In this document: positions 1 through 8,949 of the stretch, one piece after another | Numbering within the stretch: position 1 is the stretch's first letter | Layout of the letters: each line of letters begins with the position of its first letter | Origin: Flavobacteriales bacterium | GTDB lineage: Bacteria; Bacteroidota; Bacteroidia; Flavobacteriales; JABDKJ01 | DNA: 56,253 nucleotides | Assembly (NCBI GenBank): GCA_013002285.1 | Contig: JABDKJ010000069.1 | Span: forward strand, 1 to 56,253 | Reading direction: 5' to 3' | Notes under the pieces: model-generated | Databases searched by the model: none | What the model saw: the letters and a program-made list of their open reading frames with translations, nothing else | Told to the model about the DNA's origin: nothing | Made by a program: the position numbers and the translations under genes

Positions 1-2
1 CG

Positions 3-2735
3 ATCACGGTGACAGATACCACTGCCCCGGTCATTTCTTGTCCGGCTGATATAACTATTGATTGCAGCGACTCACAGCTTCCTGCAAACACTGGTAGTGC
101 TAATGCTACAGACGACTGTAGCAATGCAACTATAACATTCAGTGATGGACCAACAACAGCAGGTACTCCTGCTTGTGCTGGAAACTACTCCTTCGTTAGG
201 ACATGGACCGCGACAGATGATTGTGGAAATACTTCTACATGTGATCAAACGATCATAATTACAGATTCATCCGCTCCTGTTCTTTCTGGACAAGGAGCCG
301 ATATTGCTTTGAATTGTCCGGGCGTTATTGAATTTACACCTCCTGTGGCACTGGATAATTGCGATGGCGATCCTACAATTCTCTTTATAGACAATACTGT
401 AGCCGGTGATTGCCTGGGAGCTTTTACAATAACTCGTACTTGGACAGCTGTTGATGCCTGTTCAAATCTGTCTAGTCCTGTTAGCCAGATCATTACAGTT
501 CAGGATTCAACTCCTCCAGTTTTAGATGATAATCCAGCTGACATTACTGTGTCCTGTAATGATGTACCTGAGCCACCTATATGCACTGCAACTGATGAAT
601 GTGATGCCGATGTTCAGGTTTTTTATAGTGAAACTTCAGGGCCTGATTGTAATTTTGGAATACTACGAACATGGACAGCAATAGATGATTGCGGTAATAC
701 CTCCACCTATACACAGACGATCACGGTCATAGATACAGAAGATCCAGTAATAATTCTACCACCGGATCAAACCATAGATTGCGCTGATGCAATTCCAGTT
801 CCATTTTCGTTGGTACAGGATAATTGTGACGAAGATCCTTTGATAGAGATAAGTGAAAACACTCTTCCTGGTGATTGTCCGCAAGAATTCATTTTTCAAA
901 GAACCTTCACAGCTACAGATGCATGTGGCAACAGCAGTTCTGCAATAGAGACCATTACGATCGTTGATCAAGAAGCACCAGTAGTTACATTACCAACACC
1001 TTCAAGCGTGACTAAGGAATGTACAGATATCGATGTCAGCTTATTCGATCTTTTCGATCTTTTAGAAGGCAATTTAAATGTCCAGGATTCTATTGATCTA
1101 TATCAAGATATTCTCGATCTATTCTTGAATTGTGATCTAATACCAAGTGCGACAGATAATTGTGGCATACATTCGATGAACCCGGTTGATATTCTCATTG
1201 AAGGATTTAATGATCCATCATATCCAGAGTCCGGACTTCTTGAAATTACTTGGCAAGCAGAAGACGAATGTGGTAATACTTCAATAGAGTATATGACGTC
1301 TGTTGTTGTTACTGACTCTAACGCTCCTTTAGTCGTTTGTCAAGACCTAACCTTAGAATTAGGACCTGATGGCTATACCATTGTAGATCCATTATTGGTC
1401 AACAATGGAAGTTCTGATGATTGCAGCCCCATGTTCTTTGAATTAGATGGAGATTCATTGACATGTGAAAATATCGGCACTTCAGTTGCTTCTTTAATAG
1501 TCATAGATCTAAATGAAAATGCAACTACGTGTAATACAAATCTTAACTTAGTTAACAATAATCCATCTGGCCTGATATGCCCACCAGATATTGTTGTTGG
1601 CACAGATCCCGGATCATGCACAGCATTTATTCCCGCAAATGCTTTGTTTGGAAGACCAAGTGATCCATGCGAAGAAATGGACATTTCTCATGTAATCACT
1701 TTTGATGATGGAACTACTTCGACAGGAGGTATTAGTGCGAGCGGAGATTTTCCAGTAGGAACACATTTCATTGAATGGACAGGTATCGGGGAAGACGGCA
1801 CTATTCATATGTGCAGTACTATCGTTACTGTATTGGATATGGATACTGAGGCACCCATCGTGTTTTGTCAAAATATAACGGTATCACTTAACAACTTTGA
1901 GGCTACTGTACCAGCTTCGTTAATAGCTGCTTTTGCTTCTGACAATTGTTCGTCAAATTTGACATATGCAGTAAACGATGAGTCAATATTGTTCTTCTAT
2001 TGTGATGACCTTGGATTAAATACTGTAACCTTGGAAGTAACAGATGAGAGTGGAAATGTAGGGACTTGTGCATCCGTTATTGAAGTCGAAGACCCACTCG
2101 GCAATTGCGTTGACCCAGAAGCATGTACAACTCCTACAGATCTGCAACATGAATTTTTCCCTAATGCCGTCAAGTTATCTTGGACCCCTCCTGCTGGATC
2201 TGAGGCTTGCCAAATTACAGGAGGTATAATAGGTGGTGGACAGGCGTCCATAATCAAATACGCACCCAATGTATTCAACCATTTTGTGGCCAATAACATT
2301 TTAAACCCAACTGCAGACTACCAATGGCGAGTGAGGTGCGCTTGCGAACTTGACCCGCTTGATGTAAGTCCATTTTCGCCTTATAATTATTTCAACTTGA
2401 GTAACCCTTTAGTTGAAAATGAAGATGTCTATGAGGACCAAACAGAGGACCATAAGTTTTTGGGGTTCGAGGAAAGCAATCTTGTGCTTTATCCAAATCC
2501 AAATGATGGAGAAGTGATGGAAGTTCAAATAACGAACTTCGAAGAAGGAAATGGTCTCATAAGAGCAAGGGTTCTTGATATTGGCTCCAAAGTCGTACAT
2601 CAAGAACAGTTCATTGTCTCCGGAAATGCGCCTAGAATATCGCTTGAATTCGATCAGGAATTGCCTGCCGGTTTCTACACGTTGTTCATAGAACTTAATG
2701 ACAAGGTACTGCAAGGAAAATTCATTGTTCAATAA
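3..2735 (+). CDS. HYR-like repeat surface protein, type A T9SS cargo (5' truncated)
   Basis: The reading frame is open at the left window edge, so the N-terminus and any signal peptide are missing. The visible ~910 residues are tandem Ig-fold units of about 80-100 residues, each opening with a D-x-x-x-P-V/L pattern and carrying a conserved TATDxCGN core with paired cysteines, as in HYR-like repeats of Bacteroidota secreted proteins. Units start near visible residues 1, 85, 165, 241 and 320, and more divergent ones follow to about 700. A fibronectin type III-like segment (about 705-800) and a YPNPNDGE-type tail (about 822-908) follow. The tail is a type A T9SS sorting domain, so the protein is probably exported across the outer membrane and attached to the surface or released. 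Its closest visible relative is the partial gene at the right window edge. The ligand is unknown. Confidence 0.85.
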   Translation: MTVTDTTAPVISCPADITIDCSDSQLPANTGSANATDDCSNATITFSDGPTTAGTPACAGNYSFVRTWTATDDCGNTSTCDQTIIITDSSAPVLSGQGADIALNCPGVIEFTPPVALDNCDGDPTILFIDNTVAGDCLGAFTITRTWTAVDACSNLSSPVSQIITVQDSTPPVLDDNPADITVSCNDVPEPPICTATDECDADVQVFYSETSGPDCNFGILRTWTAIDDCGNTSTYTQTITVIDTEDPVIILPPDQTIDCADAIPVPFSLVQDNCDEDPLIEISENTLPGDCPQEFIFQRTFTATDACGNSSSAIETITIVDQEAPVVTLPTPSSVTKECTDIDVSLFDLFDLLEGNLNVQDSIDLYQDILDLFLNCDLIPSATDNCGIHSMNPVDILIEGFNDPSYPESGLLEITWQAEDECGNTSIEYMTSVVVTDSNAPLVVCQDLTLELGPDGYTIVDPLLVNNGSSDDCSPMFFELDGDSLTCENIGTSVASLIVIDLNENATTCNTNLNLVNNNPSGLICPPDIVVGTDPGSCTAFIPANALFGRPSDPCEEMDISHVITFDDGTTSTGGISASGDFPVGTHFIEWTGIGEDGTIHMCSTIVTVLDMDTEAPIVFCQNITVSLNNFEATVPASLIAAFASDNCSSNLTYAVNDESILFFYCDDLGLNTVTLEVTDESGNVGTCASVIEVEDPLGNCVDPEACTTPTDLQHEFFPNAVKLSWTPPAGSEACQITGGIIGGGQASIIKYAPNVFNHFVANNILNPTADYQWRVRCACELDPLDVSPFSPYNYFNLSNPLVENEDVYEDQTEDHKFLGFEESNLVLYPNPNDGEVMEVQITNFEEGNGLIRARVLDIGSKVVHQEQFIVSGNAPRISLEFDQELPAGFYTLFIELNDKVLQGKFIVQ

Positions 2736-2743
2736 TATAATTT

Positions 2744-2776
2744 CCATCCCTCAGCTACCAGAAAGCTGGGGGATGG
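2744..2776. terminator. Hairpin between convergent genes
   Basis: A 13-base stem (2744-2756 with 2764-2776, one G-U pair) and a 7-base loop lie between the stop of the left-edge surface protein and the end of the oppositely oriented gene at 2789. It is flanked by A/T-rich sequence on both sides, so it may work as a bidirectional terminator, although neither side has a long clean T tract. Confidence 0.6.
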
Positions 2777-2788
2777 AATAATATTTTA

Positions 2789-3772
2789 TTATGTAAGGAT
2801 CGCCTCCTGGGCTTTCAATATACTTTCCTTTCTAAGTATCTTCCCGGGAATGTTGATCTCTGCTGAAGAGGTCGCAGGTAAAATAAGGTCCCGCACAACA
2901 TACTTTAATGCCCACTTTTTCCAAACGGCTGGAGTACTGTCCTTCTCGGCAAGCTCACCGAGGTATTCAGTGTTCTGATAGTTCATGGCTTTTAAAAAAG
3001 CGAATATCGTTCTAACATAATCATCGTCAATTTCAGGCCCTTTAGCAGCCTTGGTAGGGGCAAAATACTCTCCCTCTTCTATTGCTTCAAATTTCCCATC
3101 GTGTTCATAGAACTGATAGGTCTTTGCTGAAGCAATTCCCATTTTCTTGTCCATACCAAATGCATGGATCATAAAACGAAGTGGCTTTTTGAAAGCCTTT
3201 AGAACTGGATTATGTCTTAATTTATCTGTACTTCTCTTTGCGTCTGGAGACCAAAGTGTAAGCGTAGTTGTCATTTCTTTCGGGCTAAAAACAACATGTG
3301 GTTCCCAGGAATCTACAAGTGTCATGGTGCCCTCTTTTTGGACAAAGTTCTCCCTTACTCTTAATTCAATGTCTCCCTTATCGGGATCGAACTGTCCATC
3401 TTTTTCGAAAATGAAAGTTTCATAGCCACTCCCACAAACAGCTAGTGTCGTCAATAGATAATTATTGTGGTGATGAATGCAAGAACCCGCAATGCCTGCT
3501 TCGAATTTTTCCATCGGAAGGAATACATGGAATTTCATTTGGAAGTCACCCGTATCCGCGATCCACAAGCAAGGGATCTCATAAAGACTCCAATTATGTT
3601 CTAGAAATTCGGGACGATCCAGATTGTATTGCACAACCCCATCTAAAAACTCAGGGCTGGCAGCCATTTCAAGCAAAACCCCTTCTGCAGCAGAATGGAA
3701 TTCCTTACGATCATCTATCTGATCTGAAAGTGCTTGTACCTTATTGGTAAGTGGGTGATCAAAATACATCAT
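2789..3772 (-). CDS. Conserved hypothetical protein, possibly cupin-like
   Basis: A 327-residue soluble protein with no signal peptide or membrane segment. I do not recognise the family. Residues around 97-125 contain a glycine-rich lead-in, then HHHNN and a Gly-x-Gly-Tyr-Glu stretch. About 45 residues later comes WEPHVVF. A His-rich first motif and a later lone His resemble the two metal-binding motifs of cupins, so a cupin-like fold is possible but unproven. The gene is followed, 30 bases upstream on the same strand, by a glycosyltransferase, and the two may be co-transcribed, with the glycosyltransferase first. The start ATG at 3772 is the first in the frame. Confidence 0.7.
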   Translation of the reverse strand: MMYFDHPLTNKVQALSDQIDDRKEFHSAAEGVLLEMAASPEFLDGVVQYNLDRPEFLEHNWSLYEIPCLWIADTGDFQMKFHVFLPMEKFEAGIAGSCIHHHNNYLLTTLAVCGSGYETFIFEKDGQFDPDKGDIELRVRENFVQKEGTMTLVDSWEPHVVFSPKEMTTTLTLWSPDAKRSTDKLRHNPVLKAFKKPLRFMIHAFGMDKKMGIASAKTYQFYEHDGKFEAIEEGEYFAPTKAAKGPEIDDDYVRTIFAFLKAMNYQNTEYLGELAEKDSTPAVWKKWALKYVVRDLILPATSSAEINIPGKILRKESILKAQEAILT

Positions 3773-3802
3773 AGCCTTTAATGAGGTGACAAATTTAGTG
3801 AA

Positions 3803-4975
3803 TTAAGCCTGTACTTGATCCTTCTGGAATGCTAAGACCTTCTCTCTGAAAATGAAAGTGAGATCTGTGATCAGGTCTTCCCAAACAAAGTTGTCTTTGA
3901 AGCGTGTTAGACTTGCCCTCTTTTTTTCAAGCAAGTTCTCTCCCGATACTTCAAGAGCTTCAGTGAGTGCCCTATTCAGGGCTCTAACATTTCCAGCTTC
4001 GATCAGCCAACCATTTTCGCTATCCACCATTTTAGAAACCGCTCCAACATCCGTTGCCAGGATCGCTAAACCTTGAGACATAGATTCCAAGATGACCGTA
4101 GGCATACCCTCTGAGTAACTCGGAGAAACCAACACATCTGACGCTTTTAATATCTCCTTGATCCTTTCCACTTCATTGATCTGTCCGTGATAGCTTAGTC
4201 GATCATCTGCGATCCGTTCTTCTTTTTCTATCGGTCCGATGAAATGAAAATGGAATTCTCTGTTCTCTTTTATTAAACTGGAAAGTGCTGCCTTCAACTC
4301 TTGCATGCCTTTTCGCCTCTCATTCCTACCGATGAACACAAAAGTTGGTTTGTCTTGGTTTGGCCTAATTTCTCGAGTGGTCCATGAAGAGGATATTCCA
4401 AGTGGAAATTCTATTTGTTTATCTGGTTCAACACCTAGACTGTCCAATATTTGTTTGATCTGACCACCAAATGAGAAAACATAATCCGCATGCAAACTCA
4501 TCCATTTCACGGTTTTTCTCAATAGTAAATGTTCGGCTTTCGTCTTGAGGCTGGCCGCCTTTTGCCACATTTCGTATCCATGGAAATGGATAAAGATCGG
4601 AATGTCAATGTCTGCTTTAATGAATGCATGAGCGGTAAATCCTTGCCCATAGATCATGTCATATTCCTCTCCTTCCTCCTTATACTTATTGTACATGTCA
4701 TTTGACAAGACAATATTTTCTCTTACATAATGCCCAGGGAGATTATCTTTACTTGGAAAAGTAAATGAGCGCACCATCAGGTTTTCAGTTCCTCTCTTGA
4801 ACAGAGAACGAACCTTTTTCTCATCTACAGCCATACCTTGTGGCAAGGCATGGAACAAAGTGACTTTTACACCTTTGGCCAGCAATTGTTCGCACAGCGA
4901 AAAACTGTGTTTTTGCATGCCACCCATAACATAGGGAAACAAACCATCTGTAAGGAATAAAATGCGCAGCTCCAT
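3803..4975 (-). CDS. Glycosyltransferase family 4 (GT-B fold)
   Basis: A 390-residue glycosyltransferase. The N-terminal domain opens with a beta strand followed by GGMQKHSFSL, the usual donor/acceptor cleft entrance in GT4 enzymes. The C-terminal nucleotide-sugar domain begins near residue 207 (FVFIGRNERRKG) and carries SPSYSEGMPTVILE followed by a Gly-rich segment, the E-x7-E region that binds the donor sugar. It probably builds a cell-surface polysaccharide or glycolipid, but donor and acceptor cannot be read from the sequence. No other polysaccharide genes are adjacent. The ATG at 4975 fits the family's usual start. Confidence 0.9.
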   Translation of the reverse strand: MELRILFLTDGLFPYVMGGMQKHSFSLCEQLLAKGVKVTLFHALPQGMAVDEKKVRSLFKRGTENLMVRSFTFPSKDNLPGHYVRENIVLSNDMYNKYKEEGEEYDMIYGQGFTAHAFIKADIDIPIFIHFHGYEMWQKAASLKTKAEHLLLRKTVKWMSLHADYVFSFGGQIKQILDSLGVEPDKQIEFPLGISSSWTTREIRPNQDKPTFVFIGRNERRKGMQELKAALSSLIKENREFHFHFIGPIEKEERIADDRLSYHGQINEVERIKEILKASDVLVSPSYSEGMPTVILESMSQGLAILATDVGAVSKMVDSENGWLIEAGNVRALNRALTEALEVSGENLLEKKRASLTRFKDNFVWEDLITDLTFIFREKVLAFQKDQVQA

Positions 4976-5053
4976 TTGTCCGAAGGTATTAAAGAAAAGG
5001 TAGATGCATCCCTTCTTTTCTTTTAAATATCTTTAGCCATCAATTGACTGTCT

Positions 5054-5572
5054 ATGCAAGAACGGCTTACTCGTTTTAAACAGAAATATTCGGAACTGGA
5101 GAATTATCTCATGGAATTGAAAGACCAGGTGGCGATGAATGAACAGCCCGCGGAGGGCAAATGGAGCGTGGTGCAAATATGTGAGCATTTACGACTATCT
5201 GAAAAAGCTACTGTGGGCTATATCCTAAAGAAAACACAAGACAAGAGCAAATTGGTGAACCATACTTTCAAAAGTGGTTTGAAATTGATGACCATGAAAC
5301 TCGCCTATCTTTCTCCATTAAAATTCAAAGCACCGGGAGATCTGCCACAACCGGACAATACAAAAGAGTTGGGCCAAGTTTTAACCTTGTGGAAAGATGA
5401 ACGTAAAAGTATGGAAAAGGTGTTTTTGGGTCTGGACGAAGACGTTTTACAATTGGGTATTTTTAGACACCCTTATTTAGGGCGGCTGAATGCAAAACAA
5501 ACACTGGTTTTTATGGAAGACCATTTTGACAGACATGCAAAACAGATAAAAGGAATTTTAGAAAAGGTATGA
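5054..5572 (+). CDS. DinB-family putative metal-dependent protein
   Basis: A 172-residue four-helix-bundle protein of the DinB/YfiT-like superfamily. The family pattern GKWSVVQICEHL lies near residues 36-48, giving the first metal-ligand histidine. The C-terminal MEDHFDRHAKQI (about 156-167) supplies the H-x3-H pair. Such proteins bind a divalent metal and in some cases transfer thiols; the substrate here is unknown. Its TGA overlaps the ATG of the next gene (ATGA), so translation is probably coupled to the downstream lipoprotein and to yciH. Confidence 0.85.
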   Translation: MQERLTRFKQKYSELENYLMELKDQVAMNEQPAEGKWSVVQICEHLRLSEKATVGYILKKTQDKSKLVNHTFKSGLKLMTMKLAYLSPLKFKAPGDLPQPDNTKELGQVLTLWKDERKSMEKVFLGLDEDVLQLGIFRHPYLGRLNAKQTLVFMEDHFDRHAKQIKGILEKV

Positions 5573-5961
5573 GGAAGTTTACGCACATTTTAACATCGTT
5601 CCTAGTGATAGCAGTATTGGCAAGCTGCGGCAAGAAGGAATGTTCTGACTATCACGTTGGGAATTTCAAATACAAAGACCAAAACGTGGCTCAGGCTTCG
5701 GACATCATTATTGAACGGACAGAGGACTACCACAAAGAATCAAGCGAAAAAGAAAATTACGAAGACACTTACAGCATAACGTGGACAAGCGATTGTGAGT
5801 ATTACATGGTTTATAAAAGAACTACCAATCCTTCTAGAATGCCCTTTTCAGAATTCGACACGATCTTTGCAACCATAACTGAAGTAAAGGAGAATGGTTA
5901 TGTCTTTGAAGCGCTAATTAGGGACAAGCGCCCAGGCAATGAATTGATAAAAATAGATTGA
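5569..5961 (+). CDS. Small lipoprotein of unknown function
   Basis: A 130-residue protein whose first 21 residues form a signal peptide ending in the lipobox LASC, so it is predicted to be lipidated at Cys20. The mature part is short and charged (CGKKECSDYHVG and onward) with no domain I recognise. The start overlaps the DinB stop by ATGA, and its own stop overlaps the ATG of yciH (TGATG). It therefore lies in the middle of a tightly coupled three-gene unit whose members have no obvious common function. Confidence 0.8.
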   Translation: MRKFTHILTSFLVIAVLASCGKKECSDYHVGNFKYKDQNVAQASDIIIERTEDYHKESSEKENYEDTYSITWTSDCEYYMVYKRTTNPSRMPFSEFDTIFATITEVKENGYVFEALIRDKRPGNELIKID

Positions 5962-6404
5962 TGTCTAAAAAGTGGAAGAAGCTAGAAGGGCTGGATGAGT
6001 TGAGAGAGGCATTTGGTGGAGGTGATGCAAAAGACGGGACTGAAGAAGGTGCCCTTCGAGAACCTCAGGGCACAAGAAAAGGTGGAATGGTCTATTCTAC
6101 GGATCCAAATTATTCTAGTGATGCCCTTGGAGAGCCTCAGGACGCGGAGGAAGTTCTTTCAAAAGATGAACAGGAACTACGCGTACAACTTGAACGCAAG
6201 AACAGAGGAGGAAAAGCCGTGACCCTGATCACAGGATTTGTTGGAAGTGATGACGACCTAAAAACACTCGGCAAGATGCTTAAGACCAGGTGTGGTGTAG
6301 GTGGATCTGCAAAAGACGGAGAGATCATCGTGCAGGGAGACCACAGAGAAAAGGTGATGGACATCCTCAAGAAAGAAGGCTATCGCGCCAAGCGGATCAA
6401 CTAA
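5961..6404 (+). CDS. yciH: SUI1/eIF1-family translation factor YciH
   Basis: A 147-residue protein whose C-terminal ~70 residues match the SUI1/eIF1 fold: GKAVTLITGFVG, then KTRCGVGGSAKDGEIIVQGD and a final KVMDILKKEGY. Bacterial YciH binds the 30S subunit and influences start-site discrimination. I take the ATG at 5961, which overlaps the upstream TGA, rather than the TTG at 5958. The N-terminal ~70 residues are less conserved and contain two similar peptides, ALREPQG and ALGEPQD, both encoded by REP-like palindromes (see separate entries). The linker may therefore have grown by insertion of a repeat. Confidence 0.9.
   Translation: MSKKWKKLEGLDELREAFGGGDAKDGTEEGALREPQGTRKGGMVYSTDPNYSSDALGEPQDAEEVLSKDEQELRVQLERKNRGGKAVTLITGFVGSDDDLKTLGKMLKTRCGVGGSAKDGEIIVQGDHREKVMDILKKEGYRAKRIN
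6049..6073. repeat. REP-like palindrome inside yciH
   Basis: A 25-base palindromic unit with 7-base perfect arms, GTGCCCT and AGGGCAC, around an 11-base core (TCGAGAACCTC). The same arm and core pattern, with core TCGAGTACCTC, occurs in the intergenic dyad near 26279-26298. Here it is read in frame and encodes ALREPQG. It lies in the poorly conserved N-terminal part of YciH, so an insertion would be tolerated. Confidence 0.6.
6121..6145. repeat. Degenerate second REP-like unit inside yciH
   Basis: CCCT, an 11-base core TGGAGAGCCTC, then AGGA. This is a decayed copy of the unit 72 bases upstream, in the same orientation and the same reading frame, encoding ALGEPQD. One arm no longer pairs fully. 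Confidence 0.4.
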
Positions 6405-6438
6405 TTAATAATTCATTGTTTTTACGACATTTGCCGAA

Positions 6439-7422
6439 ATGAATTCTTTCGGTAGAATATTCAGAATGCACATTTTTGGTGAGTCGCATGGAAAAGGTGT
6501 GGGACTCACACTTGACGGAGTTCCATCAGGAATGGCACTGACGAAAGATGACTTCATTGGGGACATTTCAAGAAGAAAACCCGGTGCAAAAGGAACGACC
6601 CCAAGACTTGAAAAAGACATGCCGGAGATACTTAGTGGCGTGTTTGAAGGCAAGACGACAGGAGCTCCTTTAAGTATTTGGTTCAGCAATGAAAATGTAA
6701 GGTCTAAGGATTACAGCTTTGTGAAGACTACTCCAAGACCCGGACATTCTGATTGGGTCGCGGATAAAAAATTCAAAGGTTTTAATGACTACCGAGGTGG
6801 TGGACACTTTTCAGGAAGACTGTCTTTGTGTTTAGTCGCAGCAGGTGTGGTGGCAAAAAAGATCATAAATGATATTTCTATTTCTGCGGGCCTCATAGAA
6901 GCAGGAGGAGAGCGCAATTTTGAAGAAGCCATCGATCAGGCAATAGCAGAAGGCGATAGCATTGGAGGTATCATTGAATGTAAAGCACAAGGTATGCCGG
7001 TTGGTTTGGGCGAACCATTTTTCGACTCTTTAGAGAGCGCGATCGCACATTTAGTATTTGCCGTTCCGGCAACTAAAGGGATTGAATTCGGGTCTGGTTT
7101 CTCGGCTGCAAAGATGAAAGGCAGCGAACACAATGACGCCATTCTCGATGAAAGTGGTAAGACAGAAAGCAATCATGCAGGGGGTATAAATGGAGGTATT
7201 TCCAATGGCAATGACCTTGTTTTTCGTGTAGCGATAAAACCTACCTCGAGCATTGCCAAAGCTCAAAACACATTGAACACTGAAAGTGGTGAGACCGATA
7301 AACTGGAAATAAAAGGGAGACATGATGCCTGCATTGCGCTGCGCGCTCCTGTGGTAATTGAGGCCATAACGGCCATTGCCCTTGCTGACCTAAGTGTGGT
7401 GAACAAGGCTATTCATGGTTGA
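6439..7422 (+). CDS. aroC: Chorismate synthase
   Basis: Converts 5-enolpyruvylshikimate-3-phosphate to chorismate, the last shikimate-pathway step, using reduced FMN. Diagnostic motifs are HIFGESHGKGVG near the start, RPGHSDWVADKKF and DYRGGGHFSGR around 94-125, and SNHAGGINGGISNG followed by IKPTSSI, then KGRHDACIALRAP near the C-terminus. At 327 residues it is shorter than the ~360 of E. coli AroC. The deficit lies after HFSGR, in a region that varies between lineages, and both ends look intact. It starts 34 bases after yciH and is convergent with proC, whose coding region begins at the next base. Confidence 0.96.
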   Translation: MNSFGRIFRMHIFGESHGKGVGLTLDGVPSGMALTKDDFIGDISRRKPGAKGTTPRLEKDMPEILSGVFEGKTTGAPLSIWFSNENVRSKDYSFVKTTPRPGHSDWVADKKFKGFNDYRGGGHFSGRLSLCLVAAGVVAKKIINDISISAGLIEAGGERNFEEAIDQAIAEGDSIGGIIECKAQGMPVGLGEPFFDSLESAIAHLVFAVPATKGIEFGSGFSAAKMKGSEHNDAILDESGKTESNHAGGINGGISNGNDLVFRVAIKPTSSIAKAQNTLNTESGETDKLEIKGRHDACIALRAPVVIEAITAIALADLSVVNKAIHG

Positions 7423-8238
7423 TCACTTGATCTGATCCGCCTTGATCTCGTTTATTTTTTCGAATGACTTATTTAATCCCTTAATGACAGCAGAGCTTAG
7501 TCCGTTGTGTTCCATCTCGTTCAAACCTGTGATGGTGCACCCTTTTGGTGTGGTTACATGATCTATCTCCGCTTCGGGATGACTTCCATTCTTCTTCAAA
7601 AGCGTTGCAGCACCCAAACAGGTTTGCATGGCGATCTTCAATGCGATCTCTGACTCAAATCCCAATTGTATCCCACCTTGCGTGGTAGCGCGAATAAAAC
7701 GCATCCAAAATGCAATGCCACTGGCGCACAAAACCGTTGCAGCTTGTAAAAGGCGTTCTGGAATAACAGCCGTTTCTCCTAAAGGACTGAATAAAGACTG
7801 GATGACATCTCTCTTAGATTTGCCAGCTTTATTGGAAGCCATGCAGGTCATGGATTCCTGAACTGCAATAGCAGTGTTCGGCATGCATCTGAACACGGGC
7901 ACTTCACTACCAACGAACTCTTCTATCTGTTCTATTGAAAAACCTGTAGCTACAGAAACGATGATCTTCTTTGGAAAGACCTCGTCCATAATACCAGCTA
8001 AAACTTTCTTCATTTGACCTGGCTGCACCGCAAGGATAACCACATCTGCTTTTGAAGTAGCAGTTGCATTGTCCGTGCTCAATTCTACATTCTGTTCGCG
8101 TAAGAACTCTATGTGAGAAAGGTCTCTACGGGTAACCGTGATGCCTATATCATTGAAGGTCTCTTCTTTGCGAAGGCCTTGTGCAATGTCCATTCCCAGG
8201 TTTCCACCGCCAATGATGCTTATGTGTCTGAAGTCCAT
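7423..8238 (-). CDS. proC: Pyrroline-5-carboxylate reductase
   Basis: Last step of proline synthesis, reducing 1-pyrroline-5-carboxylate with NAD(P)H. The N-terminal Rossmann fold shows ISIIGGGNLG at residues 7-16. VVILAVQPGQM follows near 70, RCMPNTAIAVQESMT near 120, and the C-terminal dimerisation domain has VTTPKGCTITGLNEME (about 229-244), the family signature. Length 271 residues, as usual for the family. It is transcribed toward aroC with no bases between the two stop codons. Confidence 0.95.
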   Translation of the reverse strand: MDFRHISIIGGGNLGMDIAQGLRKEETFNDIGITVTRRDLSHIEFLREQNVELSTDNATATSKADVVILAVQPGQMKKVLAGIMDEVFPKKIIVSVATGFSIEQIEEFVGSEVPVFRCMPNTAIAVQESMTCMASNKAGKSKRDVIQSLFSPLGETAVIPERLLQAATVLCASGIAFWMRFIRATTQGGIQLGFESEIALKIAMQTCLGAATLLKKNGSHPEAEIDHVTTPKGCTITGLNEMEHNGLSSAVIKGLNKSFEKINEIKADQIK

Positions 8239-8484
8239 AAATAAGGGTTTGAGAATTTATACGAAGAAAAGCTCGCTGAGGTTAATTTATCAACAAATAA
8301 GTACATTTATGAAGAAAGAAGAACTCGGTGCAATAATACGTACAAACGTTTAAAAGTATTTTTTTCGTTTTATAGTATTGGTTCCATTGAGTTTAGTGAA
8401 AATGCACTTTGAATTTTGATAAAAGTAGAGTGCACTTTATATAGATGCTCGCTGCCATGAACAAAAAAATAAAAATCATCAAAA

Positions 8485-8922
8485 TTGGAATTCTCAGATA
8501 AATACAAAAAGCTTGGCCAAATTCTATCTCAAAAATTGAGAGATGAAAATTATAAAGCTTATTTAGAGCGAAAAGAATATGCAAAATCTATGTCACTTGA
8601 AGAATACAAACAATTGCCAAGAAATTCAAATTATGCCCCAGGATTTCAAAAATTAGATGACGAAAGATTTGAGTTTTTGAATAGCTTGAATGAAGGGCAA
8701 TTAGAGATACTTGATAGGATGATGCTAAGTTTACTTGACAATACAGCATTTAATTTTTTGCGAGAAATTGAAGAATATCTGGATGAAGATGAAAGCATCG
8801 GAATAACAATTGATGGGGTAAATGTTGAGAAAATAACTCAAGAGTTTTTATCGGGAACTATGTTTGGAGAATACTTTTTATGGATAGAAAATTATAGTAA
8901 ATATGGGAAGTTCCAACATTGA
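8485..8922 (+). CDS. Unknown AT-rich gene with TTG start
   Basis: A 145-residue acidic protein that I do not recognise. No ATG is available before codon 36, and an in-frame stop at 8470 forces a start after it, so TTG at 8485 is the best candidate. The sequence is rich in Glu, Leu and Phe, lacks a signal peptide or membrane segment, and reads as mostly helical. Base composition is visibly more A/T-rich than aroC or proC alongside. It stands alone with a dead cargo-gene remnant downstream, which suggests an acquired accessory gene. An immunity-protein-like role is conceivable from size and composition only. Confidence 0.55.
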   Translation: MEFSDKYKKLGQILSQKLRDENYKAYLERKEYAKSMSLEEYKQLPRNSNYAPGFQKLDDERFEFLNSLNEGQLEILDRMMLSLLDNTAFNFLREIEEYLDEDESIGITIDGVNVEKITQEFLSGTMFGEYFLWIENYSKYGKFQH

Positions 8923-8949
8923 ATAATAAGATAAATGAACTGAAATTAA

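Noticed and set aside
8457..8501. A 14-codon ORF (MNKKIKII...) just before the TTG-start gene
   Set aside because: Its only support is an ATG. It overlaps the TTG start in another frame and shows no attenuator or pausing motif.
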